A program made the translations under genes and the position numbers. Under the pieces are notes generated by a model. It worked only from the letters and a program-made list of their open reading frames with translations. It was not told the origin of the DNA and did no database searches. Positions 12,040-24,300 of a DNA stretch of 64,000 nucleotides are shown one piece after another. The DNA is from Brachypodium distachyon (taxonomy: Eukaryota; Streptophyta; Magnoliopsida; Poales; Poaceae). How positions within the stretch are numbered: the first letter of the stretch is position 1; every line of letters begins with the position of its first letter. The DNA lies in the NCBI RefSeq assembly GCF_000005505.3, contig NC_016134.3:32550150-32614149 (forward strand), written 5' to 3'.

Positions 12040-13160
12040 GGAAACTCACGAGTTCAATGAGCGCTCGGTGGCTCGTGCTCGTTAACTAATGAGCCGAGCC
12101 AATCAACCATTTTAGCTCTTAATGCTGACGAGCTTAATGAGCGAGCAAACGAGTTTCACGAGCAGCTCGTTAACCTCGTTATTTTCTAGATACCAGTAAA
12201 TCGAACCTATGGTCAGAAGCTCAGTCCACTAAACCCGAAGAGACCAGGCCAGCCCATCTGGCAATCTCTTTTTCTATTTGATTTCTCGTCTATCTCATTG
12301 AGTCTTCGTGAAGTCACGAGACTTATCACGAACAAAAGAAGAAGTAATAACACTCGGGTACAAGAACTTGTATTGCAGGAGCAGTTTAATACAACAACTT
12401 GCAAAATGGGGTCAGGTGGTACAAAAACTTGACTTGTGGGTGCACTTTTGGTCAGAACCAATGGAGTGGCGACATGTGGCTTGCCACGCTTGATTGGGCA
12501 CGCGCCGGATGACTTGTTCGTTTTACGGAAATCCCCTCGTGCTTATTCGCTTTTGCAAAAAAGCCTACGAATCAAATCCCCTGACTCTATGTCATGTCGC
12601 CGCCGCGCCGCCGCCGCCGATACCGTAGTGATCGCCTGCGACGACCTCGAGGTCGGTTGTGGAAGATGGAACGGTTCGGTTCATGAGCGAGGGAGAGAGA
12701 CGAGGGGCAGAAGAAGTAATCGAAGGGGCAGGAAGCGAAACAAGAAAAATTAATGTTATAGGGTGTTTTTTTTGCAAAAATACAACTTGCCTGATAAACG
12801 TCAGGACCTAAAAAACATAGCGAAGAGCTTATAAACAAATGTACAAACCGGTCTGAACTTCACGTGACGCTGACGTGGCTAATTTCGAACTAATCCGACC
12901 AAAAGTGCACCTGCAAGTCAAGTTCTTGTACCAGCTGACCTCATTTTGCAAGTTGTTGTACCAAACTGGTCGCACGATACAAGTTGTTGTACCCCGAGCG
13001 TTATTACCTCACAAATTGTCAGAACTTAACAGGGTTATGCCTTAACGAGCGCTCACGAATACTCACGAGCTTAACGAGTTCTCAACGAACCGAGCCGATC
13101 AAGAGTTTCAGCTCGTTATCTTATCGTGTTTAACGAGCACGAGCAAGTCATTAGTCCAGC
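12040..13160. mobile_element. Degenerate transposon with GCTCGTTAA-type subterminal repeats
   Basis: Both ends are dense in degenerate copies of 'gctcgttaa', 'cacgagctt' and 'gagccgagcc' in both orientations (about 12040-12190 and 13040-13150). This is the pattern of subterminal repeats where a plant DNA transposase binds. The repeat style suggests a hAT-like non-autonomous element, but the exact ends and target duplication were not resolved. The Mutator-like element at 12344-13007 is nested inside it. Confidence 0.5.
12344..13007. mobile_element. Mutator-like (MULE) non-autonomous element with long inverted repeats
   Basis: The left arm (about 12344-12456) and the right arm (about 12893-13007) are inverted copies over roughly 113 bases. 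Both begin gtaataac.ctcggg and share 'tacaacaacttgcaaaatg', 'aacttgacttg' and 'gtgcacttttggtc'. Long terminal inverted repeats with an unrelated GC-rich core point to a Mutator-like element. The core (12595-12750) has a run of CGCCGCCG codons and resembles a host coding fragment, so it may be a Pack-MULE. No 9-bp target duplication survives. Confidence 0.7.
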
Positions 13161-13489
13161 TATAACACGACATATAGAGTGGCGGCGTGAAAATGATATA
13201 AAGACTTAAAACCGCAAAAACGAATAATATCGTTTTCGATTTCGTCTCTTTTTCGGTCTCCCTTAAGGTTTCGAAGCCTATAGTTAGCCGATCCTGTATG
13301 CAAAGCGGCAACGGGCAACTGTGTTAGAGGAGGAAGATGCAGCCAAAGAGGGTGGCCCCTCTTAAACCCACATGGCTATCTTGGCTAGCGCCTTTTGTAT
13401 GTGATACTCATCTTTGGATCCTTCTCAAAGACTCACCTCTAATCAGCTTCCACCGCATCATTACTACGTATGCTCTCTCCGTCTCAAAC

Positions 13490-13745
13490 AAAACACAGTT
13501 TACTACCAGCCAATGGTCGGACGCCTGCGGAAACTTGCCAGCGGGAACAAGCTGGAGGTGGACTGCACCGGGGAAGGGGTGGTGTTTGTGGAGGCGGCCG
13601 CCGACGTGCGGCTCGTGGACCGGCCTTGGCACGCCGTTGGTGCCGCCCTACCCCTGCGTCGAGGAGTTCCTGGGAGATGCCGGTGAGAGACGTCCTTGCC
13701 AAGCCTCTGCTCTTTATGCAGGTTCAGCAGTTAGAGGGCATTTCC
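13490..13745 (+). pseudogene. BAHD acyltransferase fragment, frameshifted
   Basis: The fragment contains [38 protein letters not shown] and, after a frame change near 13650, [15 protein letters not shown] and DVLAKPLLFMQV. These match the N-terminal third of plant BAHD acyl-CoA transferases (the 'P.AGRL' and 'DC.GEGV.F.EA' blocks). The catalytic HxxxD and DFGWG parts are absent, and no full frame or upstream start is preserved. It is a relic, perhaps moved by a transposon. The exact subfamily cannot be told. Confidence 0.75.
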
Positions 13746-13973
13746 CTCCATAAGAATTTTGGTGGTGATGACAACATGTTATGTGGACTAATCGTGCACT
13801 TAGTATTTCAGATTTGATATCAAATGACGCAAGGCGATTCGGTGCACTAAAAAAGGAAAGAAGCGTAGTGGAGTTTAGCGGCTTTTTAGTTCAATTGAGT
13901 CGTAGGAACTCCATAAAGAGGGAGTCCACATGGGAAGGTAATGAATGAATCACTTTCACGTACACAAATAAAG

Positions 13974-14195
13974 GGGCTGTTTGGTTTGAGCCCACAATTG
14001 CCTTGCCAAATATTTGGTTCCCAAAATATTGGTTGAGGTTTGGCTTGCCCATGATTTGCCCAACTTTGACCAAAAAAATGAACTAGACTTGATAGTGGAG
14101 AATTGATTTGCCAAAAAATTGGTTTTGATCCAAACAAGAACCAAATCTTGGTCAATGACCAAATTTTTTTGGTTTGGCCACCATCCAAACATACC
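13974..14195. mobile_element. hAT-like MITE
   Basis: Left end gggctgtttggtttg; the right end is the near-complement of gggtatgtttggatgg. The body is rich in 'ttggttt' and 'ccaaat' words facing each other, giving a partial foldback. It is non-coding. Confidence 0.55.
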
Positions 14196-14229
14196 CAAAT
14201 ACTTTGCACCCACATAAGCCTACCAAAAG

Positions 14230-14820
14230 CCAGAGAGAACAAAACCTCTATCTAGCTTACGTGCCTGATGTTCCCAGGTCCGGAAGTTCCAGTGGAGTTT
14301 CGACCCGCCGGAACTTCCACCCTACCTCCGGCCTAACTCCGTCATGCTACTTGAATCCAATATGTCGGAGGTTGACCTGGAACTTGCGGTGATTCCGCAC
14401 AAGTTTCGCGCCTGAAACTCGCAGTGCATAACGGTTAGATTTTGTGATTCCATTTAAGTACCCCTTCGTCCCCAATGGGTATCTTAGCCCGTGCTCGAAG
14501 CCAAGAATAGCCTGCTCTCTCTCAAGAACACCAAAAAGCTTAAATCTTGTAGATCTCTGTCCACTGAGCTTCCCCCTTGTTGTTTCTTTGAGGATTTGAG
14601 GAGAAGAGATAGATCTAGGATTTCACCAAGTCAAAAAGTTGATTCTCTTTGTCTCCTTCGTGGATTTCGTTTCTTTTGGGTTTGGAACCCTAGACAGAAG
14701 CGGTCGCCTCGTGCTCATACTTGATGTTGTTGAGGTCGAGAATTGGATTGGGAGTTTCCAATTGAGTTGTGGAGTGGTGCCTTTTTTAATCTACACCAAT
14801 GATGTACATTAAAACAGGCA
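14230..14820 (+). mobile_element. LTR-like remnant of a retrotransposon
   Basis: Contains 'ccggaagttcc'/'ccggaacttcc' words followed by a leader-like stretch ('ttgtagatctctgtccactg', 'ttcaccaagtc', 'ggaaccctag'). This layout is common in grass copia LTRs. The 34953-35481 LTR carries similar 'ccggaagtt' words. No second LTR or internal domain is attached. The call is tentative. Confidence 0.35.
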
Positions 14821-15162
14821 GCATTGGTGTTACTTTTTTTTAATGTATTATTTCAATGTGTGTACTGTGTCCACTTATGGTTTTCCCTATTTTTGAATAT
14901 ATCAATGGCCTTCGCAGGATGATTTTTTTGAGAGCCAAGACGGTTGATTCCTCTTATTTGGTTAGATGAAAAGAAACTGTACATTGAGCATCTAAGAGGA
15001 TGGGAGGAACAAAAAGAAGAAAAATCCACACCAAGAGGGACTAATCTCTCGCAGGAATGCGGGATGCCGTGTTCCAAAGAAGCCCAAGAAAGCACCTGGC
15101 CTCTGGTTTCCCCGCTCATGGAACCGTTTATGAGTGAAGGATGTTTGCCCCATTTCAAATTG
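14821..15162. other. Unclassified sequence left of the gypsy insertion
   Basis: The frames here (for example plus 14944-15225) run into the LTR and show no known domain. Nothing firm can be assigned. Confidence 0.3.
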
Positions 15163-15167
15163 AAGAC

Positions 15168-16014
15168 TGTCGGAGCACGGTCTCCGGCACCGGGGATGCC
15201 AAGCACCTTCTTTTTGGTTCGGTGAAGGGCGAGGTGATCGCTCCGGTGATCGCCGACGTGGCGATAGACACGAAAAGTAGACACAAAAGTTTTACATAGG
15301 TTCGGGCCACCCGGAGGTGTAATATCCTACGTCTTGCTTTAAGTTGTATTCACAAGTTTGAATGCGTACAGATCACCTGGGGAGTTCCCGGATTGGCTAC
15401 TTAGGTGAACGTTGTGTTATGTTCTACTCACTCAGGTTCCAACTGAGCTGAACCCTTTGACCGGTGGAATTGGTCCTCCTTTTATAGACAAGGGGATATC
15501 ACAGGTGCCTATGCATGCAGGGTGACACGTTCCCTAGACGCGTGCCACAGCTACGCGGAATACACTTTTACTCATCCACGTTGGACGCCATGCAGCGCCC
15601 GGTCCAGTGTACACGGTAGAAAAAATGGTTCACAGGGCAGCCGCTCTAGCCTTGCTAAGTAAGACTAGGCCTGCTGATAAGACTCCTGTCGGTGCATTAA
15701 ATGCACTGCGCCCGTCGTCTTGTCCTGTCTTCACTGTTCTGCGGGTCCCGCCTGCATGCCCGAGCGCGGGTTGCGGGGGTTCACCTTCCCGGCTAGCGCA
15801 CCGGCTAGTTGCCGGGAGGCGTTCCTTCGGCTTCCCGGGACCGGGGTTCCCGGGAGCATATTGTACTCGGCCCTTAGTTTTAGCTTCACTAGGGGTCGTC
15901 TCGAGGCAGGCTTCCCGGGCTCGTCGCTTCCCGGGAGTCCTTCCTGATGGGGCTCCGTCACTGGCGACCCACGCGTCCCGTATCAGTGGGACCCTGTGGG
16001 CCACTGGTATGGCA
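15168..16014 (-). repeat. 3' LTR of the gypsy element
   Basis: 847 bp. In element orientation it starts tgccataccag and ends gtgctccgaca, matching the other LTR (29038-29886) end to end. A TATA-like ctataaaagg lies on the minus strand at about 15478-15487. On its internal side the minus strand has a purine-rich 'cgggggctac' tract, the likely polypurine primer. Confidence 0.95.
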
Positions 16015-16431
16015 GTAGCCCCCGGGCATGGGCCGGCAGCCTTGAAGCTTCCAGCAAGTGCTATCCTCGGTCGGTTGCCGGGCTACGCCCTATCCGACGC
16101 GTGGGTCCCAAGGGGTAACCCCTGGCACCCGGCCTCGTGGGCCGCATTTATAGTTCCACTTCTCCGAGCGAAACGGTCGGGCGTACGATTTCGTGCCTTA
16201 TCCCCCTTAATCACCAGAGAGTTAAGGCCACGTCGCGCACCTCCCTCTTAATCTCCGATTCTTTAGGGCTCTTTATTACCGATCGTGGGGGTGTCCGTTG
16301 CAGTCCGCCAGCCCCGATAAATACCCAAGGCCGGCGGCAGGGCACTCCCCATTGTCTCTCACTCCTGCCATCACCTCCTCCCAAGCTCCCCGCTCCCCAA
16401 CTCCAACCGAACCACCTCTCCACCTTCGCCA

Positions 16432-19400
16432 ATGTCTTCCAAGGGCCAGAACCGTCCCAAGGGAGCACCAGCAAAGGGGATAAGGCCGACAGGAAGGAGC
16501 TGTCGGACAGGGCCCTGAAGGAGGAGGAAATGCGGGCTAAATTTGCCTTCTTCTCCCCCGGGTACAACGGCGAGGGGGTTGACAAGGTGGACTTGGCGAT
16601 GGCCACCAAGCACAATGAGCACGGGCTGACGCGGGTCCTTCCCGTCGGAGCGGAGCGCAACGAGCACTACTTCCGGATCTTCGGGAGGTTCATCCTTGCC
16701 GGATTCGTGCCGTCGCACTCTTACTTCCTTTCAGCCATCATGGAGACCTACGGGCTCATCATGGCGCAGCTTCACCCCACGTCGTTCTTCACATTGGCTG
16801 TTTTCCAACACCTCTGTGAAGCGTTCGTGGGGGTGATGCCGTCGGTGGCGCTATTCCGCCACTACTACTGTCCTCGGGAGTAGTGTTCCGATTCCGCGAC
16901 AGGATCAAATCAGAATTCATCGAGCAAGGGAAGAAGAAGATCGAGCATGAGTGGCCCCGCGACTGGTGCTGGGTGCGCACCGACGAGCTCCAAAAGTTCC
17001 ATGAGGAGCCCCTCCGAGGGGCTCTGACGACTGGACGCTCCGCGACCGGAAGGACGAGGACCTGGCCCCAATCTGTGCGAAGATCAAGGCGCTCCGTGAG
17101 GCCGGGCTTGTGGACACGGATGTGGCGCGCCACTTCATCAGGAGGCGCATGGCCCCCCTGCAGCGGCGCTCACATCCGGCGTGGATGCACACCGGGGCCG
17201 GCGACCGGACCCGGCTGCAGCGCACGGACCTCCTCCCGGAGGAAGTGCAGTTCTGGGTGAAGGGTATCACCGGCAAGAACGAACCTTACCAGGTGCTCCC
17301 GCCTAGAGCGCACTCGCTCCACGCCGTGATCCCGAACCCGGGAGCCGGGATCTCCCACTCTGCGACGAGTGGGGGATTGTGGAGGACCCCTTGGCGCAAC
17401 CTTCACCCCCGCAGCCCAGGTCCCGAAAGGGCAAGGAGCCGGCTACCGACTCGGGGAAAGGGGGCCAAGGCCAGGCCTCCGCCAAGGCAGAGGGCTCGGA
17501 CTCTGACAACTCCTCGCTGGGCGTCGGAGGAGACCTCAGCGACGACGACGGCGACGAAGACGTTCCCCCGGCAACCGACGAAGTCGTGCCAGAGGTGGAT
17601 GACGAGAAAGATGACGTCCCCCTGGTGAGGCGGTCCGCGGCGGAGCGGTCGGGCAGGCGGGAGGCCAGCCAACAGCTCCAGGAAGCCTCACGGCGACGCG
17701 GGGGTTGGGGCCTCCGGCGGCAGTGGCGTGGCTGCAACAGCCGCCCCGACCACCCCGGCAACACCGACAGTTCCCCCCACGCGAAGCGGCCCTCCGGCGA
17801 GGAGCATCCTGGCGGACAGGGTGCTCAAGCTCAAGCCGACGGGGTAAGTCCATTGTTGTCCAGAACAGCTTTGATTTCGCGAAATAATTTTGTGCCTGAC
17901 TAATCTATTTTTGCGTTTTCCAGTTCGTCGAGGAAGAGGGGGCAGGCCAGCGTGTCGCCGGCAGCCCCAACCAAGAAGCCTCGCCCGGCATCGGGCGGCG
18001 GCGACCAAGACGCTGCTAACGCAGCGATTGTGACGATGGCAGTGGCCCCTGGGAACCCTTGGGTCCCCGATTCGAGCTCACAGGGCACCGGCCCTGCGGC
18101 AGGTACATGCAAGTTCGAACACTTCCTTTATCTGTTCGCACCAATCCCCATGCTTTATGCAGGTGCCGTTCGTGCAGCTGCTGAAGGGGCTCCGGCTGCG
18201 CCCGTGCCTACAGAGGTGCGGGTCATCGACCTTACTGGCGAGGTCGACGATGATGCTCCGGCGGTGGTTGCCTCCGCCGGAGCCCTTCAGCAATCGGCCA
18301 CGGTGCCTGCCGGGCCCGTGACTGCTGCCATAGGTGACGCCACGCAGGGGGCGCCATCTGAGGCGGGCGACATAGAGCAGCCTCCGCCAGCCGGGGCAGG
18401 CGGTGGTGCGCTGGAGAAGCCCTCGAGCCCCAAGCTCGCCCCTTCGGACAAGCAGGGAGCAGCGGGGCTCAGCCATGCCGGGGGTGCGCCATCAAATCCC
18501 GACGCGCCCTCGGGGTCGCAGACGGTCTCGGCGGAGCCGCCTTCAGCCTGGGAGCAGGTGAGCTCGCCGGGCGGACTTGGGGTCGGATCACCTTCGACCC
18601 CAGCGTGTTCCAGTAGGGACACCAAGTGATCAACAACATCCAGCAGCAGCAGCGGATGTTCGTTGATTTCTTCAACGACGCGCAGCAGCAGCAGCACGCC
18701 CGCGAAGTGGCGGAACTGGGCACAGCGCGACGGGAGGCAGAGGAGCAGCACATCGAGCTGCAGCGGCTCCGGGAGGAGCTCCAGCAGGCGCGACAAGCCG
18801 GGGCAGCGCCTGCTGTGCAAGGGGTGCCAGAGGCGCAGGTCCTCCAGCAGCTGTGGGATCTCCAACAAGAGCACCAGCAGGAGCTCGAGCAGGTGAAGGC
18901 CACACACGCCAAGGGCGAGAAGGAGCACCTGGCGGCTCTGGACTGGTTCCAAGGGCGTCTCCGGGAGAAGACGGACTTACTGTCTTGCTACTCCCTGGAG
19001 ATCCAGCGCCTCCGCCGCGAGGTCGGAGAGCTGGAGGCGGCAGCCGCAACAGCAGCCGAAGCCTCAGCGCGCCGGGAGGAGCTGCAGGACCATGCCCGCT
19101 CCCGGGAGCGCGAGCTTGCGGGGCAGCTCAAGGCCGCCCAAGATGCTAGCTCGTCCTTCAGGGTGAGCTCGACATGGTGCGGCAGAAACTCCAGCCGATC
19201 GACAACGACAACACCAAGAAGGCGTCGGAGGTCGGTAGGTTGAAGTCCGAGTGCCGCGAGCACAAGCTGCAGGCCCAGGAGGCTCGCGGTGCGTGCAGAA
19301 AGCTGCGGGCCCGCAAGACAGGAGAGGTGGCCAGGTTGAAGAAGCTGGCCGACTCGGCGGTGGAGGCGCTGCAGGGGTTTGACATCCCTGTGGATTCCTT

Positions 19401-19782
19401 CGATGGGGCAGACATGGAGAGCTTCACTTCGTTCTTCGCAGACTTCGTCGGCCGGCTGAGCGGCCTACAGAGCTGTGTCACAGCCTTCGGGGACCGGCAA
19501 GTCGGCCTCGCGGCCGAGCAGGTCACCGGGCAGATTCTCACCCGGGTCCACTCCGCCCACCCTGACTTTCCGTTCGAGTCAGTCTTCGACGCCTGGTCAG
19601 ACGAGGAAGAGGCCAACACCCACCGGAAGGCGGTGCAGGGCGTCGTGGACGAGATGGTGGCGCGAATGCAGGGCAAGGTCGACGAAGACGAAGCTGCTGT
19701 TGAGGAGGTTGCCGGAGAAGCCCCCGATGCCAAGGATGCCCCTGACACCGACGCAGCTGCCCCGGGAGCACCTCCCGCGTAG
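16432..19782 (+). pseudogene. Accessory gene antisense to the retrotransposon: gypsy-type transposon-domain plus coiled-coil protein
   Basis: Plus-strand gene lying opposite to the element's gag-pol, between pol and the 3' LTR. A TATA-like 'gataaatacc' at about 16316 precedes the ATG at 16432. Residues decoded from about 16530-17100 (EEMRAKFAFFSPGYNGEGVD, RNEHYFRIFGRFILAGFVP, FQHLCEAFVGVMPSVALF, WPRDWCWV) match the Pfam 'putative gypsy type transposon' family. An acidic low-complexity region and a basic stretch (RKRG, TKKPRP) follow. A long Gln/Glu-rich coiled coil (18626-19150) and a C-terminal block EALQGFDIPVDSFDGADMES end at a stop at 19780. Three introns restore frame exactly: 17844-17923, 18103-18162 and 18558-18616. 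Frameshifts near 16460, 16880, 17050 and 19150 make this copy a pseudogene. The protein's role is unknown. Confidence 0.8.
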
Positions 19783-21301
19783 TTCCCTTCCTTCTCTTTT
19801 TTTTTATTTCCCTGCAAGTGGCGCGTGGCGCTTTAGAACATTTTATGTTAGCTTTCCCTTGTCATTATCAGTGTTACTCATCAACTAGTTTTGCCCAAGC
19901 TTTGATATATATCCAATGCTACTTTTACTTGCTTCTTTGCTTAAGACTAGCTTGCCGGGGAGGGGCTCTGTCCTTCTCGTGTTTCAGCCTTGCATACCCG
20001 GGGACTCGCCAACCACGTGCTTTGCCAGACTAGGGACCTGGGACGGACCCGCGGTGCCGACCTAGGACCAAATAGCAGCGGCTAGTCACTCCGCCTGCGG
20101 GTTAACTACCCCAGCGCGCACGCCTCCGGGACGGACCTGCGAGCCACGTGTGGGGGGCGTCCTCATCCCGCAAGCGTCCTTCCTACGCTCCGACAACACA
20201 GGGACCGAGCTTACCCCAGCAAACCAGCGTCACTAAAGGGAAAAAACAAAGGACCCAAAGCGAGATACTTAGCTTCCCGTTTTTTTGAACTTGTTGCACC
20301 TTGTTGAGAGCCGTGGCAAAGACGCGGTGGCAGTGCACCCTCCTGCAGCACCTTCGGAGCCGTGGAGGCATGCACCACCACCGCGTCTGTACGACGCCTC
20401 TCGCTTGTCTCATTGCCATTTCTGGTGTCGTTCCGTAAGAGATGTGGCAGGGCCGCGATGGTGGGAACACCCTCAGCGACAAGCGCAGAGGGATGCACCA
20501 CCATCGCCTCTCTGCGACATCTCTTGCCTTCTTGCCCGTTGCTGGTGTTGCACTTGCCCAGGTCTCCTTAAATAGCCAAAGCGTTGCTCTTTCCTCCACA
20601 CGCTCGGGACCACCAGCCGCCGCGTGGAGGCACTGGCCCTGGCTTAGTTTCCTACATCAAGCCTCGAAGTAATTGCCATATATGTACAACTTACTCGCAA
20701 GACGACGACACCCGTGACCGCCCCACGGGCGTCATAGTGCGCCTTCGCCTCATCCCTATCCCGCGTGTCAGATTCCTGCAGTGCCCAAGGTAGATAGCAA
20801 AAAAATTCGAAATGTACGAAAAACAATATAAACTGGATAACCTCCTGCCTCCCAGCCCCTGGGCACAGAAGAGTCGACCTCAAACCTGGGTGTGAGCATC
20901 TCTACATTTCCACGGTGCTTCTCTGGCACGTAGCACGTTGCGGACTGGTCCGGCAATTGCGAGGCCTCGTTCCGGGGCGTCCCGGCAACGAGCTTGGTTT
21001 TCGAGGTTCCGGCAGCCCCCTGCTCACAGCCAAGGATGAGGAGACAATTATGTGCACCTGGAGCAAGAGACAGAAGCATTCAACTTATCTTTATTCAACT
21101 TTGTAGAGATTATGTGCACCTGGAGCAAGAGACAGAGCAAGAGACAGAGCAAGAGACAGACAGCAAAGCACAATATTTACCAATGCAACACTTATCTTTA
21201 TTCAACTTTGTGCTAGCGGATTACAATTGGGCCTTGCCCGTCTACACTAGCTTAAAGAGGCACGCTGCCGCAGCGTCTCCCGTGGGTAAGGCACCACCGT
21301 T
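19783..21301. other. Spacer between the antisense gene and pol inside the gypsy element
   Basis: Non-coding. It holds the 3' ends of two converging genes. Near 21050-21165 the phrase 'tatgtgcacctggagcaag' occurs twice, followed by several 'gagacagagcaa' units and a duplicated 'cttatctttattcaacttt'. This is a local tandem array. Short frames on both strands have no domain. Confidence 0.6.
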
Positions 21302-24300
21302 TCACAGGTAGAACTTGCGTAGGTGCTCAATGTTCCAACTATTAGGCACTGGCAAGCCTTCTTCGGTTTCAAGCCAGACAACCCCCGATCTGGTCACCTG
21401 CACTACCCGGAAAGGGCCTTCCTAGATTGGAGTTAACTTGTTCCCGGTCTTCGTTCCTTGTATCCGGCGCAGGACGAGGTCTCCAACCTCGAGCCCCTGG
21501 GGACGGACTCTCCTGTCGTGATAACGACGGAGTCCCTGCTGGTAGCTTGCAGCTCGTACAGCAGCCCGGCATCCAATGTCCTCGATGAAGGTAAGGTCAT
21601 CAATCATCTGCGTGTGTTGGCTCTTGTCGCCGTACACGCATACACGAGGTGACCCATACTTGAGCTCGAGGGGCAGCACAGCTTCTGCCCCGTAGACGAG
21701 GGAAAACGGAGTTTGACCCGTCGCCCGACTCGGTGTGGCCCGCAGTGACCACAGCACGAGCTGGAGTTCTTCAACCCAGTGTTTCCCGTGGCCTTTGAGC
21801 TTGTCAAAGGTTCTCGTCTTGAGCCCCCGCAACACTTCCGTGTTGGCTCACTCCACTTGCCCGTTGCTCCTCGGATGAGCGATGGAGGCAAAGTGAATCT
21901 TAGTGCCCATGTCCTCGCAGTAAGCTTGGAACACCGCACTAGTGAATTGCGTGCCGTTGTCGGTGATGATGCGGTTAGGCACACCAAACCGGCACACGAT
22001 GCCTTTGAAGAACTTGATGGCCGCCTGCACCGTGACGGCTCGGACAGGCTCCACCTCAATCCACTTCGAGAACTTGTTGATGGCCACAAGTAGGTACTCG
22101 TAGCCGCCAACTGCTCTTGGTAGCTTGCCGATGATGTCCAGCCCCCAGACCGTGAACGGCCACGAGGACGGGATGACTTGCAGGGCTTGCGTAGGTTGGT
22201 TGCTCTTCTTGGCGTGAAACTGGCATGCTTCACAGGTCTTGACTAACTGTTCGACATCGGCTAGTGCTGTCGGCCAGTGGTTGCCGTGCCGGAATGCTTT
22301 CCCAGCTAGTGCCCTGGAGGCCACATGGTGTGAGCGTGTGCCTCGATGTATATCTTTCAGCAACGCGCGCCCTTCCTCCTGAGGCACGCAGAGGAGCATG
22401 ACTCCGTTAGGACGCCTCTGATAGAGTTCTCCGTCCACCAGGGCGTACATTTTAGCTTGCCGGGCTACTCGCTCCGCGGCAACGTCTTCCTCTGGAAGAG
22501 TCCCGTCCTTGAGGTAGCAAATAATATCCATTCCCCAGGGTGGTGACTCCCGGCTAGTATATGCCACCAATTTGGCGGCATAGTCTCCTGCAGCTGCAGG
22601 GTCACCTTGAGTTGCCAGAGGGGCTTCCCCGGCAACTGCCTTGGGGTCGACAGAGGGCTTCGACTGCCTCTACACGAACACCCCAGGAGGCACCTTGCTG
22701 CGTTCCGCTGCCCACTTGGACAGTTCATCCGCAACAAAGTTGTCCTTGCGCTATACATGCTCAAATCGAAGTCCTTTGAACTTGGACTCCAATTTTCGCA
22801 CTTCCTCCACGTACGCTGCCATCTGGGACAGTCATAGTCCTTGTTTACCTGGTTGATCATGAGTTGGGAGTCTTCGCAAACAACCAAGCGCTTGATGTCG
22901 AGGGCGATCGCCGCGCGTAGCCCGGCAAGTAGTCCCTCGTACTCTGTCGTGTTGTTGGTGGAGTTGGCGAAGTCGAGCTGTATCACGAACTTGAGCTGGT
23001 CTCCGGTGGGTGACTCGATCACCACTCTGGCACCGGCGCCCTGCAAGCAGAAGGCGCCGTCGAAGTACATGACCTAGTACCCTTCGTCCAATCTGCCGGG
23101 AAGGCTTGCTTCCGCCTCTTCTTCCTCTATGCCTGTCGACGTCCACTCCACGACGAAGTCAGCGAGAGCGATGCTTTTGATGCTCTTGGTGTTTGCGAAA
23201 CGCAGCCCGAACTCCGCCAGCTCCATTCTTCACTCGGCCACCCTGCCGGTGGCTTCACGGTTGGTGAGGGCCCTCTCCAAGCAGAACCCCGACACCACCA
23301 TGATGTTGTGCGCCTGGAAGTAATGGCGCAGCTTCCTTGAAGCGAGCAGGATCCCAAGCAGAAGCTTCTGGACCTGCGGGTACCGTACCCGGGCAAAGCG
23401 CAGCACCGTGCTAACGAAGTACACGAGATGCTGTACTAGCCGCTTGCGGGGGGCAGCCTGCATGGGCTGTCCCTCGGATCCAGGGGCAGAGGAGGTAGCC
23501 GGGGGTTCTTTCGGCTCGCCGGGAGCCCCCGGCCCTTCCGTCTCAGCCCTCGGGACTTGCTCTTCCCTCTCGGCGACGAGCACGGAGCTCACCACCTGGT
23601 CCTTCGCTGCCAGGTAGAGCAGCAACGGCTCGCCCGGCTTGGGTGCGACGAGGACCGGCGGCGACTTCAGGTACCTCTTCAAGTCCCGAAATGCCGCTTC
23701 CGCCTCAGGAGTCCAATTGATTGGACACTTCTTCTTCATCACCTTGAAGAAAGGCAGGGCTCGCTCGCCCAGCCTTGAGATGAAACGCTCTAGCTCCGCC
23801 ACGCACCCGTTGAGGCGCTAAACGTCTCTAACCTTGCGGGGTGCCTCCCTCTTCTTGATCGCTTCGATCTTCTGTGTATTGGCTTCGATTCCCCTGTGAG
23901 AGACCAAGAAGCCCAGCAAGTGTCCCGAGTCCACACCGAGCATGCACTTCTCGGGGTTAAGCTTGAGCTTGATCCTGCGGAGGTTGTCAAACATCTCCTG
24001 TAGGTCGCCGACGAGCGAGTCCCTACGCTGCGACTTGACGACGATATCGTCCATATAGGCCTCGATGTTCCGGCCTAGCTGGGGTCACAGACACTCGCGC
24101 AGGGCGCGCTGAAATGTCGAGCCCGCGTTCTTCCACCCGAAAGGCATGCACGTGTAACAGTAGTAGCCAACCGGGGTGATGAACACTGTTTTCTCCTCAT
24201 CTTCGACTGCCATCTTGATCTGATGGTAGCCGAAGAAGGCGTCTAGGAAGCACAAAGACTCGCAACCCGCTGTAGAATCTACTATTTGGTCGATACGGGG

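Noticed and set aside
12335..13016. 9-bp target duplication of the MULE
   Set aside because: The flanks aaagaagaa and ctcacaaat do not match; either decayed or the ends are slightly misplaced.
16211..17008. Minus-strand frames that could extend the gypsy pol
   Set aside because: Pol ends at the NIEHLRKFYL stop at 21302; these are shadows of the plus-strand accessory gene.
18078..19817. Several long minus-strand frames opposite the coiled-coil gene
   Set aside because: Reverse complements of GC-rich, repeat-rich coding sequence; Cys/Ser/Leu-rich with no family resemblance.
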